The position numbers and the translations under genes were made by a program. A stretch of DNA of 5,888 nucleotides, taken from the NCBI GenBank assembly GCA_903883985.1, contig CAISDD010000395.1:1-5888 (forward strand). The letters are read 5' to 3'. Below, piece by piece: positions 1-5,784 of the stretch; the stretch's first letter is position 1, and each line of letters begins with the position of its first letter. Under the pieces are notes generated by a model that worked only from the letters and a program-made list of their open reading frames with translations, was not told the DNA's origin and did no database searches. This stretch comes from an uncultured Pseudomonadota bacterium. GTDB taxonomy: Bacteria > Pseudomonadota > Gammaproteobacteria > Burkholderiales > Thiobacillaceae.

Positions 1-2741
1 ATACCCATTTCCTTCACCGGCAGGCCTTCTTCCGTGAGGATGCCCAGCATGGCATAGCGGTGGATGATGAGACGGGCGACGTAGGCCACCGTCGAGGGCC
101 AGTTGGTCTGCCTCGATTGCCCCGGTACGAAAGCCATAAAGTCACCCAGGGGCTCCGGGTAGTTGAGCAGCTTCCTCAGTTTCATGCCGATCCAGGCCGG
201 ATCCATGACGCGCATGTCGAGCGACAGCAGCTTGCACAGGCCGTCCAAAGAACGCGGGTATTCCCCGGAGAGCCAGACGGAATAGGGCCGGGTCACGCCG
301 TCCGGCAGCGTGATTTCCTTCAGCCCGAGCACGAAGTCGTCTCCGGTGTGGGGGTTGTAGATGTCCACAGTCCAGGAAAGCGTGCCGTCGGTGCCGGTCT
401 TGGGTTCCTTGTGCGAGAACAGGGCGTCGAGCAGGGGACTGTATCCTACTTCGCTGCCGTCCAGTGCTTTCAGGTCATCGAGGCGCCAGCGCAGGAGTTG
501 CGCCACGGCGGCGACCAGGCTGGGCATCTGTTTCTGCTCGCCGTCGGGAGGAAAGGGGATGGAGCAACTGTCGTCACCGCGCGTCTTTGCCAGGGTTTCG
601 AGCTTGAGCTTGAGCCAGCCACGGTCATTGGCGCGCATGTCCATGGATAGGGTCTTGGCCACCGCACCCAGGCCGCGCGGCTGTTCCGCACCGTTCACCC
701 AGACTTCGAAGGGCCAGGCGCGGCCCTCGCTTTCGTTTGGCTCGGTATGCCCGACGAAGAGTGCGAAACTGCCGCAGGCGCTATCGAGCATGTAACACCA
801 GGCCGGGTTGCCGCCCGACAGTTTCGGGCGGCCGGGCCATTTCAGGCTTTCCAGCACCGGGGCCGGCAGCGCCTTGATTTCGATGCGGCGATTGACGTCG
901 GAAAGTTCGAAGTCTTGAGGCGATTTTGCGTTCGCCATGGCCGAACTTGCCGGGCTGGGCGTCGCCACCCCGGTGGAGAGCACGCTACCCAGCACGGCAT
1001 TGGGCCGATAGGTGGCCAGGCCTTTGAGGCCGGCCTTCCAGGCTGCGAAATAGAGGCCCTCGAATTCCGTGTAGGGATAGTCGACCGGGACATTGACCGT
1101 CTTGGAAATCGCGGAATCGACGTAGGGGGCGACGGCGGCCACCATATCCATGTGTGCCAGGGCCGAAATCTCGAGCGCGGTAACGAAGGCCGCCGGCAGG
1201 TTCTCCATGTCGCCGCCTTGTTCGCGGTAGACGCGCCAGGCATGGTCTTCCACCTGATATTCCTTCCAGCCGCCATCCTGTAAGCGCTTCTTGCGCGTGT
1301 AGGCCCAGGAGAAAGGCGGTTCGATGCCATTGCTGGCGTTGTCGGCGAAGGCCAGCGAGATGGTGCCGGTGGGGGCGATGGACAGGAGATGCGAATTGCG
1401 GATGCCGTGTTCGCGGATTTCGGCCTGGATATTCTCCGGCAGGCGCGAGGCAAAGTTGCCCTCGGCGAAATAGCGATCGGCATCGAACAAGGGAAAGGGG
1501 TCGCGTTCCTGGGCCAGAGCCACGGAAGCCAGATAAGCCTGGTCGCGCATGAACTGTGCCACCAGCGTGGAAAAGGCCAGCGCCTGCGGGGTATCGTAGC
1601 GCAAACCCAGCATCACCAGCGCATCGCCCAGCCCGGTGAAACCCAAACCGACGCGGCGCTTGTTGTGCGCCTCCTGCTTCTGCTTGTCCAGCGGCCAGGC
1701 GGTGAGGTCGAGCACGTTATCCAGGGCGCGCACACAGACGGGCAGGATGCGTTTCAGGCTCTCGAAATCGAAGCTCGCCTGATCGCTGAAGGCACGGTTG
1801 ACGAAACGGGTGAGGTTGATCGAACCCAGGCAGCAGCAACCGTAGGGCGGCAAGGGCTGCTCGCCACAGGGGTTGGTCGCCTCGATGGATTCGCAATAAG
1901 CCAAATTGTTATCGCGGTTGATGCGGTCCATGAAGAGCACGCCGGGTTCGGCGTGGTCGTAGGTGGAGGCCATGATCTGGGTCCACAGGTCGCGCGCGCG
2001 CAGCTTGCGGTAGACCCAGAGCCCCTCTTTACGTTGGAAGGCGCCATTGGCCTTCTGCTCGGCGCCGGGCTCGGCCTCGTGGACCAGTTCGGCTTCCGCG
2101 TCGGCTTCCACCGCCTCCATGAAGGCGTCGCTCAAGCCGACCGAGATGTTGAAATTCTTCAAGTCGCCCTGGTCCTTGGCGTGGATGAAGTCCTCGATGT
2201 CGGGATGGTCGCAACGCATCACGCCCATCTGCGCGCCGCGCCGACTCCCCGCAGATTCCACCGTCTCGCAGGAACGGTCAAACACCCGCATGTAGGAGAC
2301 CGGGCCGCTGGCGCGCGACTGCGTTCCTTTTACCAGGGCGCCCCTGGGGCGGATGCTGGAAAAATCGTAGCCGACACCACCGCCACGACGCATGGTTTCC
2401 GCGGCCTCTTCCAGTGCCACGTAGATGCCGGGCTTGCCGTGGCTCACCCCGGAAATCGCGTCCCCCACCGGCTGCACGAAACAGTTGATCAGAGTCGCCT
2501 GCAGGCCGGTTCCGGCCGCGGAATTGATCCGCCCGGCGGGAATGAATCCGGCCTCCATGGCTGCGAAGAATGCCTTTTCCCAGTGCGCACGCTGTGCTTT
2601 TTTCTCCACGGAAGCCAGGGCCTGCGCCACGCGCATGCGGACATCGACGACGTTCTGCTCGTCGCCCTTGGCATATTTTTCCAGCAGCACCTCGCTGGAT
2701 ATGGTTTGATCGGAGAGTTCGGGGAACAGGGCTTCCTGCAT
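1..2741 (-). CDS. nrdJ: Adenosylcobalamin-dependent (class II) ribonucleotide reductase, 3'-truncated by window
   Basis: Cytoplasmic enzyme reducing ribonucleotides to deoxyribonucleotides with an adenosylcobalamin-generated thiyl radical, independent of oxygen. The frame is open from ATG at 2741 to the window edge: 913 residues, C-terminus missing. Visible landmarks: N-terminal redox Cys87 in INCFVQP; glycine-rich MRRGGGVGYDFSS at about 2390-2350; RRGAQMGVMRCDHPD; finger-loop NPCGE (Asn290, radical Cys292, Glu294); a CCC run at 302-304 whose middle Cys303 fits the second redox cysteine, 11 residues after the radical Cys; PTGTI at 457-461. The core starts close to the N-terminus, leaving no room for an ATP-cone. 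Residues about 675-756 and 816-898 are two related TSCPD-like units. The start is supported by AAGGA (2749-2753) 7 nt upstream. The C-terminal Cys motifs usual in long NrdJ proteins lie outside the window. In Pseudomonas aeruginosa the class II enzyme is split into NrdJa and NrdJb; here it is one chain. Control by NrdR is likely. Confidence 0.96.
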   Translation of the reverse strand, partial: MQEALFPELSDQTISSEVLLEKYAKGDEQNVVDVRMRVAQALASVEKKAQRAHWEKAFFAAMEAGFIPAGRINSAAGTGLQATLINCFVQPVGDAISGVSHGKPGIYVALEEAAETMRRGGGVGYDFSSIRPRGALVKGTQSRASGPVSYMRVFDRSCETVESAGSRRGAQMGVMRCDHPDIEDFIHAKDQGDLKNFNISVGLSDAFMEAVEADAEAELVHEAEPGAEQKANGAFQRKEGLWVYRKLRARDLWTQIMASTYDHAEPGVLFMDRINRDNNLAYCESIEATNPCGEQPLPPYGCCCLGSINLTRFVNRAFSDQASFDFESLKRILPVCVRALDNVLDLTAWPLDKQKQEAHNKRRVGLGFTGLGDALVMLGLRYDTPQALAFSTLVAQFMRDQAYLASVALAQERDPFPLFDADRYFAEGNFASRLPENIQAEIREHGIRNSHLLSIAPTGTISLAFADNASNGIEPPFSWAYTRKKRLQDGGWKEYQVEDHAWRVYREQGGDMENLPAAFVTALEISALAHMDMVAAVAPYVDSAISKTVNVPVDYPYTEFEGLYFAAWKAGLKGLATYRPNAVLGSVLSTGVATPSPASSAMANAKSPQDFELSDVNRRIEIKALPAPVLESLKWPGRPKLSGGNPAWCYMLDSACGSFALFVGHTEPNESEGRAWPFEVWVNGAEQPRGLGAVAKTLSMDMRANDRGWLKLKLETLAKTRGDDSCSIPFPPDGEQKQMPSLVAAVAQLLRWRLDDLKALDGSEVGYSPLLDALFSHKEPKTGTDGTLSWTVDIYNPHTGDDFVLGLKEITLPDGVTRPYSVWLSGEYPRSLDGLCKLLSLDMRVMDPAWIGMKLRKLLNYPEPLGDFMAFVPGQSRQTNWPSTVAYVARLIIHRYAMLGILTEEGLPVKEMG

Positions 2742-2753
2742 GGCAACGTCCTT

Positions 2754-2769
2754 ACTCTAGATATATGGT
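2754..2769. promoter_or_regulatory. NrdR box 1 (nrdJ-proximal)
   Basis: The 16-mer actctagatatatggt matches the commonly cited NrdR-box pattern ACACTATATATAGTGT at 12 of 16 positions, including the central AT-rich core. It lies 12 bp upstream of the nrdJ ATG and downstream of the candidate -10 element, at or just after the predicted transcription start, where a bound repressor would block RNA polymerase. It is paired with box 2. NrdR is the zinc-finger/ATP-cone repressor of ribonucleotide reductase genes; its own gene is not in this window. Confidence 0.72.
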
Positions 2770-2778
2770 CGAAACTGC

Positions 2779-2807
2779 TTTTTAGACACTATGGGCAGTG
2801 TTTTCAA
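2779..2807 (-). promoter_or_regulatory. Candidate sigma70 promoter of nrdJ
   Basis: Reading the minus strand, a -35 hexamer TTGAAA (2807-2802, 5 of 6 to consensus) and a -10 hexamer TAAAAA (2784-2779, 4 of 6) are separated by exactly 17 bp. Transcription would start near 2772, giving a leader of about 30 nt, too short for a cobalamin riboswitch. NrdR box 2 fills the spacer between the hexamers and box 1 covers the region just after the start, so the promoter and the repressor sites fit each other. This is predicted by pattern only. Confidence 0.5.
2786..2801. promoter_or_regulatory. NrdR box 2 (promoter-spacer box)
   Basis: The 16-mer acactatgggcagtgt has perfect 5-bp inverted arms (ACACT/AGTGT) and matches the NrdR-box pattern at 12 of 16 positions, with mismatches only in the centre. 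Its start is 32 bp from that of box 1 (16-bp gap), about three helical turns. This is the tandem geometry known for NrdR sites upstream of ribonucleotide reductase genes. It lies between the -35 and -10 elements of the candidate nrdJ promoter. Confidence 0.78.
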
Positions 2808-2822
2808 GCGGAATTTCTTAAC

Positions 2823-2864
2823 GGCGTCGGCATCCTGGCCGCGAGCCTCGCTGGCAGCGACGCC
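2823..2864. other. GC-rich imperfect hairpin between nrdJ and the efflux operon
   Basis: Outer arms GGCGTCG (2823-2829) and CGACGCC (2858-2864) pair perfectly over 7 bp. Inside them, GCC-GCGAG (2838-2845) can pair with CTCGC-T-GGC (2847-2855) with a bulged T, but the one-base centre at 2846 means the tip must open to form a loop. The hairpin lies about 55 bp upstream of the cusC-like start, and its role is unknown. It could be a leader structure of the efflux operon or a relic of a palindromic repeat. The following T-rich stretch (2873-2882) is not directly adjacent, so it is not called a terminator. Confidence 0.4.
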
Positions 2865-2919
2865 ACGATGTGGATTTATTTTCATGTCCGTTCTCATTAA
2901 CTATCCATCGGAGAGTTCC

Positions 2920-4179
2920 ATGCGCATTCGTCTGCTGCTCTGCCTCGTCCTCAATCTCGTGTTCTGCGCCCATGCCGAACTTCCGCTGGCGCGCAGCGAG
3001 CAACTCGCCGCCGGCAGCCTGGACCAGGATGGCGCGGTGGCGCTGGCACTCGCCGCCCAGCCACTGCTGGCGGCCCGCAGCGACGCCGTTCATGCCCTGC
3101 GCGAGGACGCCGCAGCGGCAGGCCAGTTGCCTGACCCCAAGCTCAGCTTCGGGGTCCAGGCGCTGCCGGTGGATAGCTTCAATTTCAACAGCATGGACAT
3201 GACCCAGGCGATGATAGGCATCAGCCAGATGGTCCCCGGCGGCGCCAAGCGAGGACTCAACCGGGCGCGCGGCGAGTCCCAGGCCCTGCTGGCCGAATCT
3301 GATCTCGCTTCGACCCGGCGCGACATCGAGCGCGAGGTGCGCCTGGCCTGGATCGACCTGTGGCAGCCCACCCAGGCGCTGGGCTGGCTGCACCGTCTGG
3401 GAGACGCCTACGAACTGCAGCTCGAGTGGGGCGAGGTAAGCTACAAGGCGGGCAAGCTGACGCGCGACGAAATCCTGCAATGGCAGGCCATGCGCGAGGG
3501 GATACGAGACCGTGAGAGCGAGCAGCGGATGCTCCGCGCGCGCGCCCGCGCACAGCTTCGCCGCTGGCTGGGCCAGGCCGGCGACGCAGAGCCCGTGCCC
3601 GACCTGCCGCCCGACCTGTCGCTGGGCGCGGAAGCCGAAGCCCGGCTGGAGCGGCATCCGGAACTCTTGCGCACTCAACGCCAACTGGACCTGGCACATG
3701 CCGATGTCGGCCTGGCGCGGGAAGCCGTCAAGCCGGACTGGAACCTGGGCCTGGCCTATGGCGCGCGCAGCGGAGCCCGGGCCGACGTGGTGTCGTTCCA
3801 GGTCGAAGTGGACCTGCCGGTGTTCCACGCGCAGCGCCAGGACCGGCGCCTGGGTGCGCGCCTGGCCGAGGCGAACCAGGCCGGAGAACAACTGGAAGAC
3901 AAGCGCCGCACCCTGCTGGCGGATTTGCGCGGCACACGGGCGGAGCAGGAGACGGCCCAGGAGCGCATGCGCCGCTTTGAGCAGGTCATACTGCCCCTGA
4001 ACCTGGCTCGCGAAGCGGCCGCCATGACCGAGTACCGTTCCGGAAAGGGGGCGTGGGGCCGAGTACTGGACGCCCGCCGCGACATCCTGGAAACCCGTTT
4101 GCTGTGGCTTGCCCAGAAGGCGGCCGGCGCACGCGCCGACGTGCAATTGCGCTATCTGATTGGTGGAGAACAACCATGA
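2920..4179 (+). CDS. cusC: Outer-membrane efflux channel of the TolC/CusC family
   Basis: Predicted 419-residue outer-membrane channel that would dock with CusB and CusA to export metal ions across the outer membrane. The chosen ATG follows GGAGAG (2910-2915) and starts a clear signal peptide: MRIR, a hydrophobic stretch to about residue 16, then AHA with cleavage expected after Ala19. An upstream in-frame ATG at 2791 would put a NrdR box in the coding region and bury the signal peptide. Cys16 follows Phe, not a lipobox residue, so unlike E. coli CusC this is probably not a lipoprotein. The body shows the OEP pattern: AAGQLPDPKLSFGVQALP, then a Met-rich segment (SMDMTQAMIGISQM), VPGGAKRG, and long amphipathic helices rich in Arg, Glu, Ala and Leu, repeated in the second half (LPVF, long coiled segment, EYRSGKG). 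The length is usual for CzcC/CusC-like proteins. The stop overlaps the cusB start as ATGA, implying translational coupling. Family assignment is firm; metal specificity is inferred from the neighbours. Confidence 0.88.
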   Translation: MRIRLLLCLVLNLVFCAHAELPLARSEQLAAGSLDQDGAVALALAAQPLLAARSDAVHALREDAAAAGQLPDPKLSFGVQALPVDSFNFNSMDMTQAMIGISQMVPGGAKRGLNRARGESQALLAESDLASTRRDIEREVRLAWIDLWQPTQALGWLHRLGDAYELQLEWGEVSYKAGKLTRDEILQWQAMREGIRDRESEQRMLRARARAQLRRWLGQAGDAEPVPDLPPDLSLGAEAEARLERHPELLRTQRQLDLAHADVGLAREAVKPDWNLGLAYGARSGARADVVSFQVEVDLPVFHAQRQDRRLGARLAEANQAGEQLEDKRRTLLADLRGTRAEQETAQERMRRFEQVILPLNLAREAAAMTEYRSGKGAWGRVLDARRDILETRLLWLAQKAAGARADVQLRYLIGGEQP

Positions 4180-5642
4180 AAACCTTACTCGTGCTACTGC
4201 TGGGCGTCGGCATCGGTGCCGTGGCCACCTGGCGGATCGGTCACCAACCGAGCACACCGAACGCTGCCGCATCCAAGCTGGCCCCCGCAACACCGGCCAA
4301 GACCGAACGCCCTGTGCTCTACTGGTTCGACCCGATGGTGCCGGAGCAACATTTTGCCAAGCCGGGCAAATCGCCCTACATGGACATGGAGTTGGTGCCC
4401 AGGTACGCGGATGCGAGCGAGGGCGAGGGCGACGAAAACGTAGTGAAGATCGACCCGCGTATCGTCCAGAATCTGGGGGTGCGTGCGGAGAAGGCCGAGA
4501 CCGGGCACCTGATGCGGCGCATCGACACCGTGGGCTATGTCGAGGCCGACGAGAACCGCGTCGAGGTCGTGCAGGCGCGCGCCGCCGGCTTCGTGGAAAA
4601 ACTCCATCTGCGCGCCCTGAATGACCCGGTGCGCCGCGGCCAACTGCTAGTCGAGGTCTACAGCCCGGATTTGCTGGCTGCACAGGAGGAATTTCAACTC
4701 GCTCTGAAGCGCGACGATTTGGCCTGGCGTGCTGCCGCGCGCGAGCGCCTGGCGCTGCTGGGCGTGCCGGAGGCTCGCATCGCCGAACAGGAAAAAGGCG
4801 GCCGGACGAGCAGGGCTGTGCCCTACTTCGCGCCTAGCGATGGCATCGCCGCGGAAATCGGGGTCAAGGAGGGCTCGACGGTGTCTCAGGGCAGCCCCAT
4901 GTTCCGCATCGCCAACCTGTCCTCTTTGTGGGTGCGCGCGGAAGTACCCGAGGAGCAGGTCGGCTGGATCAGTGCGGGCAAATCGGTGGACATCGCATTC
5001 CCGGCGCTGCCGGGGCTGAAGGTCGCAGCCAGGGTGGATTACCTCTACCCAGAACTGGACGCCAAGACTCGCACGCTGGGTGTGCGCATCAAGCTTCCCA
5101 ACCCTGGATTGCGCCTGCGCCCGGGGATGGTCGCCAATGTCACGCTCTACGCCGGCGCTACGGCAGCGGCGGTCCTGGTTCCGACGGAAAGCGTGATCGC
5201 CACGGGCAAGCGTAGCATCGTCCTGATCGACGCGGGTAAAGGCCGCTTCCGCCCGGTAGTGGTGAAGGTCGGCGGCGAGAGTCATGGCAAGACCGAGATC
5301 CTGGAAGGCGTCAAGGCCGGTGACGCGGTCGTGGTGTCCGGGCAGTTCCTGATCGAATCGGAAGCCAACCTCAAGGGCGTGCTGGCGCGGCTGGCAGGCC
5401 CCGCGCAGACATGGACCGGGCATGGCCGCATCACGGCCGTCGACGCTGCGACCGGCGAGCTGAAAATGCAGCACCAGCCTATCCCCGCACTCGGCTGGCC
5501 CGGCATGACCATGCCCTTCGACGTGGCCGACCGGGCCTTGCTGGACGGACTCAAGGTCGGCCAGGCGGTGGACTTCGACCTGGCGAAGCAGGGGGCGAAC
5601 TACATCGTGGTCGGTATCCGGGTGCAAGGAGGCAAGCCATGA
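4176..5642 (+). CDS. cusB: Cu(I)/Ag(I) efflux periplasmic adaptor CusB with C-terminal CusF-like domain
   Basis: Predicted 488-residue membrane-fusion protein linking the RND pump to the outer-membrane channel and passing metal to it. Order: N-terminal signal anchor (about residues 3-18, no lipobox); heavy-metal-binding segment 48-80 (YWFDPM...YMDMELVPRYAD) with Met54, Met69 and Met71 in the same M-x14-M-x-M spacing as the three copper-binding Met of E. coli CusB; first lipoyl half 124-166; short helical hairpin about 167-207; second lipoyl half 217-248; beta-barrel about 249-325; membrane-proximal region to about 405; CusF-like domain about 412-485. The last has His433, Trp441, Met444 and Met446, the H-x7-W-x2-M-x-M ligand set of CusF. 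In E. coli CusF is a separate protein. No cysteine occurs in the whole protein, consistent with Met/His/Trp coordination of Cu(I) or Ag(I). The start overlaps the cusC stop (ATGA). The TGA stop at 5640 lies in ATGATCGCC, identical to the first three codons of cusA. Confidence 0.95.
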   Translation: MKTLLVLLLGVGIGAVATWRIGHQPSTPNAAASKLAPATPAKTERPVLYWFDPMVPEQHFAKPGKSPYMDMELVPRYADASEGEGDENVVKIDPRIVQNLGVRAEKAETGHLMRRIDTVGYVEADENRVEVVQARAAGFVEKLHLRALNDPVRRGQLLVEVYSPDLLAAQEEFQLALKRDDLAWRAAARERLALLGVPEARIAEQEKGGRTSRAVPYFAPSDGIAAEIGVKEGSTVSQGSPMFRIANLSSLWVRAEVPEEQVGWISAGKSVDIAFPALPGLKVAARVDYLYPELDAKTRTLGVRIKLPNPGLRLRPGMVANVTLYAGATAAAVLVPTESVIATGKRSIVLIDAGKGRFRPVVVKVGGESHGKTEILEGVKAGDAVVVSGQFLIESEANLKGVLARLAGPAQTWTGHGRITAVDAATGELKMQHQPIPALGWPGMTMPFDVADRALLDGLKVGQAVDFDLAKQGANYIVVGIRVQGGKP

Positions 5643-5647
5643 TCGCC
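5625..5647 (+). repeat. Left copy of 23-bp direct repeat (cusB end / relic cusA start)
   Basis: This 23-bp segment is repeated at 5762-5784 with 21 of 23 bases identical (mismatches at repeat positions 3 and 10). It contains AAGGAGG, the ATGA at the cusB stop, and ATGATCGCC, the first codons of cusA. The simplest reading is that this was once the real cusA ribosome binding site and start, overlapping the cusB stop as at the cusC-cusB junction, and that it was duplicated when the sequence between the two copies arrived. Confidence 0.75.
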
Positions 5648-5779
5648 CGCGTTACGAAAAAGACGCAGGCTGGAAGCCTGCGCTCGCCGCAGTCTGGCCC
5701 TTGTAGCGTAGGCTTAATGCCCCGGAGGGACGGTATCCTTCAGGGCCAGTCTGCGACTTTCCAGGGAGGCCAGCCATGA
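5639..5779 (+). other. Possible 46-codon relay reading frame, probably not a functional protein
   Basis: An ATG at 5639, preceded by AAGGAGG at good spacing and overlapping the cusB stop, opens 46 codons (MIARVTKK...GGQP) and stops at 5777-5779 in an ATGA overlap with cusA. The product has no recognisable domain. Its first three residues copy the start of CusA (MIA) and its last ones echo the end of CusB (QGGQP against QGGKP), as expected if both ends come from the duplicated flank. The middle is hairpin-forming repeat DNA. It may keep ribosomes moving from cusB to cusA rather than make a useful peptide. Confidence 0.3.
5648..5761. repeat. Palindromic element inserted between cusB and cusA
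   Basis: About 114 bp bracketed by the 23-bp direct repeats. It holds two structures. The first is a perfect 8-bp stem CGCAGGCT (5664-5671) / AGCCTGCG (5675-5682) with a GGA loop. The second is a 14-bp stem with one T-T mismatch, 5688-5701 (CGCAGTCTGGCCCT) against 5742-5755 (AGGGCCAGTCTGCG), enclosing 40 bases that include a small CCC-GGA-GGG hairpin (about 5721-5729). Neither stem is followed by a T-tract, so these are not typical intrinsic terminators. The size and paired structure resemble a small non-autonomous palindromic repeat (REP or MITE-like), but no known family is recognised from sequence alone. In the transcript it would sit directly before the cusA ribosome binding site and could tune pump levels. 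Confidence 0.65.
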
Positions 5780-5784
5780 TCGCC
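5762..5784 (+). repeat. Right copy of 23-bp direct repeat (present cusA ribosome binding site and start)
   Basis: Second copy of the repeat at 5625-5647. It includes AGGGAGG (5763-5769), placed 6 nt before the cusA ATG at 5776, and the first three cusA codons ATG-ATC-GCC. Identity between the copies ends after GCC. This copy continues into CusA and the left one into the hairpin element. Confidence 0.75.

Noticed and set aside
1389..2900. 503-residue open frame on the plus strand opposite nrdJ
   Set aside because: It is an antisense shadow of NrdJ. The minus strand carries the conserved reductase motifs without interruption, and this frame even runs through the NrdR boxes.
2866..2910. Inverted arms CGATGTGGAT / ATCCATCG just before the cusC-like gene as an operator or leader stem
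   Set aside because: The arms pair only with a gap, are separated by 27 bases, and match no known operator, so chance is a sufficient explanation.
2791..2919. Upstream in-frame ATG at 2791 as the start of the outer-membrane protein
   Set aside because: It lies inside NrdR box 2 with no ribosome binding site and would add 43 non-family residues before an obvious signal peptide. ATG 2920 with GGAGAG fits.
2742..2919. Cobalamin riboswitch upstream of the B12-dependent reductase
   Set aside because: No B12-box-like segment was found, and the predicted nrdJ leader is only about 30 nt.
2818..4683. 621-residue open frame on the minus strand opposite cusC and cusB
   Set aside because: It is an antisense shadow of two well-supported genes in GC-rich DNA. 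The product has no recognisable domain, and the opposite strand encodes clear OEP and adaptor motifs.
5664..5755. Intrinsic terminator between cusB and cusA
   Set aside because: Strong stems are present, but neither is followed by a run of T, and terminating before the pump gene would break the operon.
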